From assembly GCA_963779515.1 (NCBI GenBank), contig CAVZYN010000017.1, forward strand, positions 62,001 to 126,000: DNA of 64,000 bases. Direction: 5' to 3'. The DNA comes from CAVZYN01 sp963779515. Its GTDB lineage: Bacteria; Pseudomonadota; Alphaproteobacteria; Rhizobiales; Hyphomicrobiaceae. Positions 1-9,115 of this stretch are shown here, one piece after another. Within the stretch, counting starts at the first letter, position 1, and each line of letters opens with the position of its first letter. The position numbers and the translations under genes were made by a program. The notes beneath the pieces were generated by a model. That model saw only the letters and a program-made list of their open reading frames with translations, was not told the DNA's origin and did no database searches.

Positions 1-40
1 GACGTTGCGCGGCGGGACGGGCCGGGGTGTCGATGGTCAT
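1..40 (-). CDS. ABC transporter permease, DppC-type, N-terminal fragment (cut by window edge)
   Basis: Only the first 13 codons are in the window, reading MTIDTPARPAAQR. The ATG (40-38) overlaps the TGA stop of the upstream permease in an ATGA arrangement, which signals tight translational coupling. Its position directly after a DppB-type permease is where the second membrane subunit (DppC/OppC family) of a peptide ABC importer is normally found. The assignment comes from gene order, not from visible domains. Confidence 0.55.
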   Translation of the reverse strand, partial: MTIDTPARPAAQR

Positions 41-975
41 TGCAGTTTCACCCGCGGGTCGGCGACGCCATAGGCGAGGTCGGTGATCAGATTCACGAGC
101 ACAACGACAAGCGTGTAGATCACCATCATGCCTTGCAGCATCGTGTAGTCGCGCTGGTTGAGGGCGCCGACGATCAGCTTTCCGAGGCCCGGCCGATTGA
201 ACACGATCTCAGTCAGCACGGAGTTGCCGATCAGAATGCCGAAGTAAAGCCCCACCACCGTGATCACAGGGATCAAGGCGTTGCGCAACGCATGGCGCCA
301 CACGACGGCGCGCCACGGCACACCCTTGGCACGCGCCGTGCGGACGTAGTCCTCTTGCAGCACTTCCAGCATGGCGGAGCGCGTGACGCGCGTGATGTAG
401 GCCGCCATGATGAGCCCGAGATTGAGCGCCGGAAGCGCGATCGACTGGAACCAGGCGACGAAGCTTCCCGACCGCGCGCTGATGACGGGGAACAGCGGGA
501 ATTGGATCGCGAACAGCAATAGCAGGATGATGGCGGAGACGAAGGGCGGGAACGAGAGACCAATCAGCGACAGAATACGCGTCACATAATCGAGAAACCT
601 GTTCCGGTTGATCGCTGCCCACACTCCGAGCGGAATGCCGATGATGGCGCCCATCAGCACCGACACAAGCGTCAATTCGATTGTCCACGGCAGGACTTTC
701 AGCACCTCCTGGATCACGGGTTGGCCGGTCACCATAGACGTACCCCAGTCGCCGCGCAGCGCGCCGCTCATGAAGGTCACATATTGCCGGAAGATCGTTC
801 GATCGAGGCCGAGGCGTGTGCGCAGCGCCTCGATGGCCTCACGTCCGGCCTGCTCGCCGAGAATGACCTGCGCGGGATCGCCCGGCACAATTCGGACGAG
901 CACGAATACAAGTGTCAGCACGGCCCAGAGCGTGAAAATGGCAAGGATCAGGCGTTTGGCCAGAAATGCCTGCAT
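37..975 (-). CDS. Dipeptide/oligopeptide ABC transporter permease, DppB/OppB family
   Basis: This 312-residue inner-membrane protein has a first helix at about residues 9-30, then a periplasmic stretch with the family motif VRIVPGDPA, and five further helices. The loop with EVLQEDYVRTARAKGVP near residues 203-219 is the EAA motif that docks on the ATPase subunit. Length and motif spacing are typical of DppB. It lies 85 bases downstream of a family 5 binding protein and overlaps the next permease by four bases, so the three form one importer. The substrate is not known; the upstream FAD amine oxidase suggests an amino acid, opine or peptide-like compound. The ATPase genes must lie beyond the window. 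Confidence 0.93.
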   Translation of the reverse strand: MQAFLAKRLILAIFTLWAVLTLVFVLVRIVPGDPAQVILGEQAGREAIEALRTRLGLDRTIFRQYVTFMSGALRGDWGTSMVTGQPVIQEVLKVLPWTIELTLVSVLMGAIIGIPLGVWAAINRNRFLDYVTRILSLIGLSFPPFVSAIILLLLFAIQFPLFPVISARSGSFVAWFQSIALPALNLGLIMAAYITRVTRSAMLEVLQEDYVRTARAKGVPWRAVVWRHALRNALIPVITVVGLYFGILIGNSVLTEIVFNRPGLGKLIVGALNQRDYTMLQGMMVIYTLVVVLVNLITDLAYGVADPRVKLQ

Positions 976-1060
976 CGTCCTGCGAGATGTTCGAGATGTT
1001 GATGATGGAAAGACACGAGGAAGGCGCCATTGCTGGCGCCTTCAGATCGGGTGACGATCC

Positions 1061-2617
1061 TTATTGCTTGAACTTCGTCTTCTCGGTGATGGGTACCGAT
1101 AGATTCAACGCGCCCTTCAGGTCATAGCCAAGGTCGAGCGTGTCGCGCCAGGCCCAGACCTGCAGCTGCTCGAACAGGCCGATGCCGCAGACGTCCTTGA
1201 TGAGTTTGTCCTGCGCGCTCTTCCAGAGAGCCTTCTGCTTGGCGGCATCCGGCTCAACGCGGGCGGCTTCGATGTCCTTGTCGGCGACCGTGCAATGCGT
1301 GAAGTTCGTCACCGCCGTCGGGGTCTTCACCTGCGACCGTGAGTGGTAGAACTGCGTCAGATACACATCGGCGACGGGGAAGCGTGCCGCTGCGTAATGC
1401 ACGATCGGCGACAGGTCCTCGCGGATTTTGGCGTGAAATGTCGCATGCTCGACAAGTTCGATGTCGAGCGTGATGCCGGCCTTTTTCAATTGTGCCTGCA
1501 CGGCCTCGATGGTCGACTGCATGCCCGGCAATGTGGTGTGGATCGTCTTCACCGTGACACCGTTGGGGTACCCGGCTTCGGTCAGCAACGCTTTCGCCTT
1601 GGCGATGTCGAGCGTTTGCTGGGCGGACGCCTCGTCGGTGCCGAAATAGCCCGACGGCACGATCGAGACGGCCGGCCGGGAGACGAGCGCGCCCTTGAAA
1701 TCGACCAGACCTTTGCGATCGATGGCGTGCGCGATGGCTTGGCGCACGCGCACGTCGTCGAGCGGCTTTGCCTTGGTATTGAGATAGAGGCCCGACAGCT
1801 CGGCCGGCTCGATCACGCCGACGACCACGCCCGGCAGTTTACGCACGCGCTCGACCCACGTCTGATCCTGCTTGCCGTACAACAGGTCGATCTCGCCCGA
1901 CTGGAACGCCAGATCGCGCGTCGCGTCCGACGGAATGTAACGATAGACGATTTCGTCGAGCGCCGGCGCGCCACGGAAATACTTCTTGTTGGCTTTGAGC
2001 TTCACGAACTGCTGCGGCTGATATTCCGCGAACTCGAACGGCCCAGTGCCGATCGGTTTTCTGGAGAAGCCATCCTTCAGTTCCTCGGCGGCCTTCATGC
2101 AGACCATGTTGCCGCCATGGTAGTTGGCGAGGTAGCCAAGGAAACCCGGCACCGGGTTCTTGAGCGTCACCTTGACGGTGTATTTGTCCGGTGCCGTGAC
2201 GCTATCGACCGCGCTGAAATCGTTCGAGAACGACGACGTGGCTTTGGTTGCGGCGCGCTTGATGGAGTAAACTGCGTCCTCGGCGGTGAACTCGCCGTAG
2301 TTGTGATGGCACTGCACCCCCTGGCGCAGCTTGAAGGTCCACTCGGTCGCCGTCGGGTTGGACGACCAGGTTTCGGCAATGTCCGATTCGATCGTCTCGG
2401 GGCTCGACGTGCCCGGCCGGAAGCGCACGAGACCATTGAACATCCAATGCAGCAGACCTTTGTCCGGCGTCGTTGCGGTGAGATGCGGATCGAGCTTGCC
2501 GGCATCGGCCGACGCCATGCCAACCGAAAGCGTCTTCTTCTGGGCCAATGTTTCGCCTGCGCCTGCGGCAAGCGCTGCGATCGCGAGCCCTGCGATCCAT
2601 GCGGTACGTCGTGTCAT
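1061..2617 (-). CDS. Periplasmic substrate-binding protein of a peptide-type ABC transporter (SBP_bac_5)
   Basis: This 518-residue protein starts with a signal peptide (MTRRTAWIAGLAIAALAAG, cleavage near ETLAQ) and continues with the family 5 extracellular solute-binding fold. Recognisable parts are LDPHLTATTPD near residue 43, the segment with ETWSSNPTATEWTFKLRQGV, GTGPFEFAEYQPQ, and VRQAIAHAIDRKGLVD. It collects the substrate in the periplasm for the permeases encoded downstream. The family binds peptides, opines, glutathione or nickel complexes; sequence alone does not choose among these. It is probably co-transcribed with the oxidase gene upstream. Confidence 0.93.
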   Translation of the reverse strand: MTRRTAWIAGLAIAALAAGAGETLAQKKTLSVGMASADAGKLDPHLTATTPDKGLLHWMFNGLVRFRPGTSSPETIESDIAETWSSNPTATEWTFKLRQGVQCHHNYGEFTAEDAVYSIKRAATKATSSFSNDFSAVDSVTAPDKYTVKVTLKNPVPGFLGYLANYHGGNMVCMKAAEELKDGFSRKPIGTGPFEFAEYQPQQFVKLKANKKYFRGAPALDEIVYRYIPSDATRDLAFQSGEIDLLYGKQDQTWVERVRKLPGVVVGVIEPAELSGLYLNTKAKPLDDVRVRQAIAHAIDRKGLVDFKGALVSRPAVSIVPSGYFGTDEASAQQTLDIAKAKALLTEAGYPNGVTVKTIHTTLPGMQSTIEAVQAQLKKAGITLDIELVEHATFHAKIREDLSPIVHYAAARFPVADVYLTQFYHSRSQVKTPTAVTNFTHCTVADKDIEAARVEPDAAKQKALWKSAQDKLIKDVCGIGLFEQLQVWAWRDTLDLGYDLKGALNLSVPITEKTKFKQ

Positions 2618-2782
2618 GCGTGGTGTCCTCCCTACGGCCGATTGTTGAGAGGATTGTCACAGTATCCCGAGGGTGGCGCAAGCGCCTCGACCGTTCCCGA
2701 TGCAAACGACTGCCTAAACCATGCCCTCGAGGCGGCGGTTGACGAGCAGTTTGGCGACCGAGGCCGGGGGATCAGGCAGGCT

Positions 2783-3937
2783 CTAACCATGCAGCGTGAG
2801 CTTCGCCTGCGACGAGGCGCGCGCATCGAACCGCGACAGCTTGAACGGCGCGATTGGCAGGCGCGGCGCGCGTCCGATGGCAAGATCCGATACCAACTGA
2901 CCCGTCACCGGCCCAATGCCGAAGCCATGTCCCGAAAAACCCGCCGCGACAACGAGACCCTCGATGCCGTCGGGCCGATCGATGACCGGCAACGCATCGG
3001 GCGTCAGATCAATCAGCCCGCCCCAGACACGCGGCGCACGCGACGCTTCAAATGCCGGCACGACGTGGCCGACCAATGCCTTGAGACTCGCGACCGCATC
3101 TACTCGCGGCGTGAGGTTCGTGTCGCGCCAGGCTGATGCTGTTCCCGGCCAGCGCCCAATTCCGGACGTCACCCGCAGCCGTCCATCGACCTCCTGCCGG
3201 CCCGCGCAATCGGCATTGGCGACGCCGAACACCTGCGCCAAGCCGTGCGGCAGCGGCTCGGTCTGCAGCACGGTCACGACGTTGATCTCGAGCGGGAGCG
3301 TGTGGCCCAACGGCTGCAAGAGATCGGGCGTCAGGATGCCCGCGGCCAATACCACGGTTCCGGCCGGCACGAAGCCGTCGGTCGTCTCGAGACCAGTGAC
3401 GCGCCCGCGTTCGACGACAACGCGCTTAACGGCGACGCCTTCACGCACGATCGCGCCCGAGCGCGTCGCAGCGGCAGCAAACGTCGCCGTCGTCAGCGCC
3501 GGATTGGCGTGACCGTCCGTCGGGCAGAACGATGCCGCGAGCACATGCTCCGAGATACCCGGCGCGACGGCACGCACCGCGCGGTTGTCGGGCAAAAACG
3601 TCAGATCGAGGCCGAGCGCGCGCTGCTCCGCGACGATACCGCGAATGACGCCGACTTCGTCTGGCGTACGTGCGAGCCGAACATTGCCGTGCTGGCGATA
3701 CTCGACGTCACGGCCGAGGCGCTCGGCAAGCGTCGGCCAGAGTTTTACCGCTGCTTGCGCCAACGGCAGCTCAGCCGGATCGCGGCCCGATTGGCGCACG
3801 CCGCCGAGCGACCAGCCGGACCCCATCGCTGCAATCGTGTGCGCCTCCAGCAGCAGCACCTCGTGGCCTTCGGACGCCAGCCAATAGGCCGCCGTGGTCC
3901 CGACAATTCCACCTCCGACAATGACAATATCCGGCAC
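2783..3937 (-). CDS. FAD-dependent amino-acid/amine oxidoreductase (DAO family)
   Basis: The protein opens with an FAD Rossmann motif, IVIVGGGIVGTTAAYWLASEG, and has the C-terminal DAO signature near residues 325-345 (RVWGGLIDLTPDALPVIDR, then AGFSGHGFGIGPVTGQL). The family oxidises D-amino acids, glycine, sarcosine or opines. I chose the GTG at 3937 because GGGAGG lies a few bases upstream and the FAD motif starts four residues later; a longer frame to 4123 adds an unlikely leader. At 384 residues it matches the family length. It is the first gene of an apparent operon with a peptide-type ABC importer, so it probably attacks the imported compound. Confidence 0.88.
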   Translation of the reverse strand: MPDIVIVGGGIVGTTAAYWLASEGHEVLLLEAHTIAAMGSGWSLGGVRQSGRDPAELPLAQAAVKLWPTLAERLGRDVEYRQHGNVRLARTPDEVGVIRGIVAEQRALGLDLTFLPDNRAVRAVAPGISEHVLAASFCPTDGHANPALTTATFAAAATRSGAIVREGVAVKRVVVERGRVTGLETTDGFVPAGTVVLAAGILTPDLLQPLGHTLPLEINVVTVLQTEPLPHGLAQVFGVANADCAGRQEVDGRLRVTSGIGRWPGTASAWRDTNLTPRVDAVASLKALVGHVVPAFEASRAPRVWGGLIDLTPDALPVIDRPDGIEGLVVAAGFSGHGFGIGPVTGQLVSDLAIGRAPRLPIAPFKLSRFDARASSQAKLTLHG

Positions 3938-4732
3938 TCCCACCTCCCTGATCCACGCGCCAGCCCAGCATGCCGCTCCCGCGAGCGCTGAGGCAAGCGG
4001 GGTCAGTGGTTCGCTTGAATGCACACAAATGTATCCGAGCTGACTCCCGATCGAGACCAAGAGGCGCAGTGCTCGTCTGGCAACATCAGGACGGCGGGTC
4101 CGAAAAATTGGATTTTTTGACAAGATCCTATCGATACGGTCCCCAGAAGCGGACTTCTAGCATTCGTTTTCACGGGTCGGCGTTGATTGGCCCGTTGACA
4201 AGCATCAGCGCCTCAAGATGGCACAGGAAACATCGGATTTGGGGTTTGATCGGCAGGTGACAACAAGGGAGGGCCCGATCGATTGGTTCGAAGTGTTTCC
4301 GCATAGGCAACGCATGTCATGCGTCATCGGAATGAAATACGAAGTCTGACTCGGAACAGAGATTTCGATTGGACTGCAAAGTCGACTTGGCATCGAATGA
4401 TCTTCATGGCCTCAACCAAGCGTCCACGGTTAGGCCAGGCTGAACATAGCCCGCCAACGCTTCGTGAACTTGGAGCCGGACTGTTGGGAAAGCTTCTTCA
4501 GTCGAGACGTGGACCAGACGCGTCGATGTGCCGAAGAGGACGGCTGCAGCACTCTTCTTCATACTGGGATGTCATTGTCCTCGGCCGAGGAGTTAGCTCG
4601 ATCTGAATACTGGCGCAGATTTAGCAGTCGCATTGCGTTGGGTTGGCATGCGTCTGTGCCGCTGCATTGCCGACAACTCACGAACCGAACGTTCTCAAGT
4701 CACACGCTTCATTTTGAAGAGAGGCGACGGTA
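3938..4732. other. Intergenic region between the divergent amine oxidase and RTX genes
   Basis: About 795 bases with no convincing coding sequence on either strand. It should hold the divergent promoters for the oxidase/ABC operon and the RTX gene. A TTGACA hexamer is present at 4195-4200, but no good -10 partner sits at normal spacing. GAGAGG about ten bases before 4733 is a credible ribosome binding site for the RTX gene. Position 4138-4155 resembles the 3' end of tRNA-Leu and is listed separately. Confidence 0.6.
4138..4155. repeat. Possible att-like direct repeat of the tRNA-Leu 3' end
   Basis: GGTCCCCAGAAGCGGACT matches the complement of the tRNA-Leu 3' end at 30714-30731 (GGTGCCCAGAAGAGGACT) at 16 of 18 positions and in the same orientation. 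The two copies would bracket the whole accessory block. The site also forms a small palindrome (AGAAG-CGGA-CTTCT), so chance or another repeat family is a real alternative. No integrase gene is present between the copies. Confidence 0.3.
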
Positions 4733-7700
4733 ATGGCAATTACTCTCGATGGAAATCTAGCCGATTGGACAGCGGCCGACCGTTTGGAGCTGCCGGGCAG
4801 CGGGGTGACGGGCTACGAACTCTATGGTCGCCATGAAGCCGGCAACTATGCCTTCGCGTTGCGCGCGCCGGTTGCGATCGGTGTCAACACGACGTTCTGG
4901 CTCAATACCGATCGCAACCTTTCGACCGGTTACCAGGTCTGGGGCTTTGCCGCGGGCGCAGAGTACAACATCAATTTCGACGCCGCAGGCGTGCCGCGGT
5001 TGTACACGGGCGCGGACGGTCAGACCCTGGTCGCAAATGCCGTTGTCAACTACGCCTACAACGCGGCTCGGACGGAGATTGAGTTTTCCATTTCAGCGGT
5101 ACAGCTCGGTGGAACGCAGGCGCTCAACGTTTATGTAGACGTCAACAATCAGGTGTTCCTGCCGACAAGCTACGCCAACTATGCCTACACGGTGGCGGTG
5201 GCCAATTCAGTGCCCCCGCCTGTGGTCGTCGGCAACGCCACCCTTGATGGCAGCCTGAGCGAGTGGTCGGCAGCCGACCGCATCGACGCCAGCCTAGGCG
5301 TTGCTGGCTATGAAATATACGGTCGAGTGACGGGCGACAACTACGTCGTCGCGCTCAAGTCAGCGACTGCGATTGGCGCCAACACGACCGCGTGGCTGAA
5401 CACCGACCGAGACGCGGCGACCGGTTTCCAGATCTTCGGATTCGCTGGCGGCGCCGAGTACAACGTCAACTTTGATTCCCTGGGCAACGCAGTGCTGTAC
5501 TCGGGGAATGCTAGTCAGACGGTTGTCGTCAACGGCGACGTCGTCGAGCGTTTTTCGACCGACAAGATGATTGTCGAGTTTGCGATTCCAAAAGCGTTGC
5601 TTGGCTTCACCGGCGCGCCGGGCGCGATCAATACGTTGTTCGACGTCAACGACAGCGTTTTCCTACCGACGAGTTACTCGGCCACCCAGTTCACGATTGC
5701 GCCCGCCGCAGCGCCGGTCGTCGGCACTGTGACGCTTGATGGTGCACTCACCGACTGGACGGCTGCGAACCGCATCGATGGTGCCGCACCGGTCGCAGGC
5801 TATGAGGTTTATGGCCGGACCTCCGGTGACAGCTACGTCTTCGCGATCAAGGCACCCACGGGGACCTCGATCGGCGCCAACACGACTGCTTGGCTCAACA
5901 CGGACCAGAATGTTTCCACTGGGTTCGATATCTTCCCGGAACCGCCGCTCGAAGGTGGCGCGGAGTACAACATCAACTTCGACGCCAACGGCGTACCGCA
6001 TCTTTATTCCGGTGCCGCGGGCGGAACTGCGGTTTCGGGAAACCAGGTTCTGTTCGGACGGAGCAGCGACGGTTCGATTGTCGAATTCGCGGTCACGAAG
6101 GCAGCGCTTGGCAGCCCAGCCGGGATCGGCACACTGTTCGACGTCAACAATGCCACCTTCCTGCCCGGCTCATACTCAGGCCCCGCCTACACCGTCCTCG
6201 ACACCTCCGGTTTGCCGCCCCGCACCGACGTCTCGAAGAAGGTCGCGATCGTCTATTCGGAGTCGACGGCAGCGCGGTTCTTCGGCAACGCCGACGTCAA
6301 CATCAACAAGACGGGCTACTCGCAACTGTTCATGGCCGCGCAGAACCAAGCGGCGATGGCGGGTGTTCCCTTTGATCTGCTAACCGAAGCCGACCTCACC
6401 AACCTCGCAAATCTGGTCAATTACGACGCGATCATCTTCCCGTCGTTCCAGTTCGTGAACTCGGCCAACGTCACGGCGATCTCCAACAATCTGATGCTCC
6501 TGGCCCAGAACTACAACACGAGCTTCATTACCGCCGGCAACTTCATGACCTCCGACCAAAACGGCGTGGTGCTGGCGGGCGACGCGTACGCACGAATGAA
6601 GGCCTTTTTCGATCTGCAGGGCGATGGTGGTGGTACGGCGGTGTCGAACGTCATCACATCGGCGGGCGCCGGATTTGGCGGCGTCGGCGGCTATTCCGCG
6701 GGTGAACAGATCCATGCCTATGCAAATACAGGCTTTCTGAAGTTTGCCGACGCGACACCCGGCGTTTCGGCCCTCACAGTGATCGACAACCAGACAGTCG
6801 CCGGGGTGACCTCGGCGGCCGTTGTCGCGAGCAGCATCAATGGAGACCGCAACGTCCACTTCGCGACGGAGGCGCTGCTAGGCGACAACAATCAACTGTG
6901 GCAGGCCATTCAATACGCTGTGGGCGGCGCGACCGGTCCGACCGTCGGACTGCAAATGGGGCGCCAGTCCGCGATCGTCGCTTCGCGCAACGACATGGAC
7001 CAATCGCAGGAACTTGAAGAAGTCAATCCTCCAGGCGGCACTCCCGGGATCTACGATCTGCTGCTTCCGATCCTGCAACAGTGGAAGGCGAACTATAATT
7101 TCGTCGGCTCCTACTACATCAATATTGGCAACAATCCGGCCAACGGACAAAATACGGACTGGGCCGTTTCGAGCGCCCTACTATCAGCAGCTGCTTGCGA
7201 TGGGCAACGAGATTGGGACCCACTCGTACACTCATCCCACCGACACCAATCTTCTGACGACCCGCGCAGATCGAGTTCGAGTTCAACCAGTCGCAGCTCA
7301 TCATCGAGCAGCAACTCGGCATCAACATTGCCGGCGCGGCAATTCCGGGCGCACCGGAGCGTCTGCCAACGTCACTCGCAGCGATCACGTACTTCGACTA
7401 TCTTTCGGGTGGATACTCGGGAACAGGCGCGGGCTATCCAGGCGCCTTTGGCTACCTCACGCCGACGGCGCAGAGCCAAGTTTACATTGCGCCGAATGCC
7501 ACGTTTGACTTCACGTTGAATGAGATTCCGCAATATGACGCCGGCGCAGGCCGACGCGTTCTGGGCTGCCGAGTGGGCAGCACTCACGGCCCACTCCGAC
7601 GTTCCCGTCGTCGTCTGGCCTTGGCACGATTATGGACCGACCGAGTGGATTACAGATCCGGCGACCGCCTCACCGTACGATATCTCACAATTCACCAATT

Positions 7701-9103
7701 ATGTTGCACGAGCCGCCGCCGCCGGCGCGGAGTTCGTAACACTCGCCGATCTCGCACAGCGCATCGAGTCGTTCGAGAAGGCTTCCGTCACGTCGTCGGT
7801 CGCCGGCAACGTCGTGACCGCGACAGTCACCTCGACGGACGCCGGCAAATTCGCGCTCGATATCGACAACCTCGGCACGCAGGTCATTAGCAGCGTCGCC
7901 GGTTGGTACGCATACGACAACGATAGTGTGTTTACTGACCGCGACGGTGGCACCTACGCGATTACGCTTGGAGCGGCGGCCACTGACGTGACCCACATCA
8001 CGGATCTGGGCGACCGCAACGAGCTCGTTTCACTCACGGGCACCGGCACAAATCTCAATTTCACGATCGTTGGCGAGGGCAGGGTTATCATCGACCTGAA
8101 AAACCCAGCCGGACAGTCGGTCGGGGTGACCGGCGCAACGATCGTCAGTCAGGTTGGTGACATCCTGACGATCGATGTTGGGAGTATCGGCACGCACGCG
8201 GTGACGATCACGCAGACGCCAACGGTCGTAAATGTTGCACCCGTCATCACTTCGAATGGTGGTGGCGCCACTGCAGCGGTTTCGGTCGCGGAGAATGGGA
8301 CGGCCGTCTCGACCGTGTCGGCAACGGATGCCAACGCCGGTCAATCTCTCACGTACAGCATTGATGGCGGTGCGGATGCCGCGTTGTTCAATATCAACGC
8401 GACATCGGGGGCCTTGACGTTCAAGTCCGCTCCCGACTTCGAAACCCCTCAGGATGCGGGGCTCAACAACGTCTATGACGTGATTGTACGGGTTTCGGAC
8501 AATGGCACGCCGCTGGCCAGTGACACGCAGGCGCTTGCGATTTCTGTCGCCAATGTCAGCGGCACAACCTTCAATGGCACAGCGGCCGCCGACGTCGCCA
8601 ATGGCACCTCCGAGGCTGATGCGCTCAACGGCATCGGCGGCAACGATACGCTTTCGGGCCTTGGAGGTAACGACACGTTGAGTGGTGGCGCCGGCAGTGA
8701 CTCGCTCAGTGGCGGCGATGGCAACGACCGGTTGACGGGCGGTACAGCTGTCGACGTGCTGGCAGGCGGGGCCGGCGCGGACACGTTCGTCTTCGCCAGT
8801 ACCGCCCAGATCGGCAACAGCACTGTTGCCGCCAGCCGGGAGCATGTCACTGACTTCGTGCCAGGCCTCGATAAGCTCGAACTGTCAGCGATCGACGCAA
8901 ACACGGCAGTGACTGGAAATCAGGCGTTCGGGCTGCTCGCTGAGAACGCTGCGATCACGGCAGCTGGCCAGTTGCGGTGGTTCTTTGACGCGGCAAACAA
9001 CGAGACGATCATTGAAGGCAACGTCAACGTCGCCGTGACGCCGGACTTCCGGCTCGCGCTTTCGGGTCACCACTCACTCACCTCTGGCGACTTCATTCTG
9101 TGA
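4733..9103 (+). CDS. Large RTX protein with CBM9-like modules and a NodB-type polysaccharide deacetylase region (reading frame broken three times)
   Basis: The product is about 1455 residues if three +1 frameshifts (near 7176, 7261 and 7528) are ignored. First and last parts are in the same frame, and each break is repaired by removing one C from a CC or CCC run. Order of parts: three repeats of about 165 residues resembling CBM9/DOMON modules (LDGxLxxW...GYE.YGR...NTTxWLNTD...GAEYN.NFD); a Rossmann-like segment starting KKVAIVYSES; a NodB-type deacetylase segment with RNDMD (Asp 754 and 756) and GTHSYTHP (His codons 7221 and 7233), matching the Asp plus HxxxH metal site; WPWHDYG; a cadherin-like domain; RTX nonapeptides; and a C-terminal region like those of serralysin-type secreted proteins. 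There is no Sec signal peptide, which fits type I export by the two genes that follow. I infer that it deacetylates an extracellular amino-sugar polymer. Confidence 0.8.
4739..6220 (+). repeat. Three tandem modules of about 165 codons (CBM9-like) in the RTX protein
   Basis: The modules begin near 4739, 5237 and 5729, a period of 492-498 bases. Each has LDGxLxxWxAADR/NR, GYE(I/L/V)YGR, IGxNTTxWLNTD, TGxxxxGFAxGAEYNxNFD (the third has an insertion giving EPPLEGGAEYN), LYxG and DVNxxxFLPxSY. Conservation is at protein level and nucleotide identity is moderate, so the duplications are old. CBM9-like beta-sandwiches bind glycans, often with calcium; binding to the neighbouring polysaccharide is inference. 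Confidence 0.85.
8630..8791 (+). repeat. RTX (haemolysin-type) calcium-binding nonapeptide repeats
   Basis: Six consecutive nine-residue units follow GGxGxDxLx: GIGGNDTLS, GLGGNDTLS, GGAGSDSLS, GGDGNDRLT, GGTAVDVLA and GGAGADTFV. The fifth is degenerate. Such repeats form a calcium-filled parallel beta-roll that folds only outside the cell, and they mark substrates of type I secretion. The uncleaved export signal is expected in the last 60 residues or so, ending SGDFIL. Confidence 0.93.
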
Positions 9104-9115
9104 CGGAAAGCTACC

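Noticed and set aside
1343..3136. Long open frame on the plus strand opposite the binding protein and amine oxidase genes
   Set aside because: It is antisense to two clear genes, has Arg/His/Asp-rich composition typical of GC-driven shadow frames, and shows no family signature.
4195..4230. TTGACA as the -35 box of the RTX gene promoter
   Set aside because: No acceptable -10 element at 16-18 bases, and the site lies over 500 bases from the start codon.
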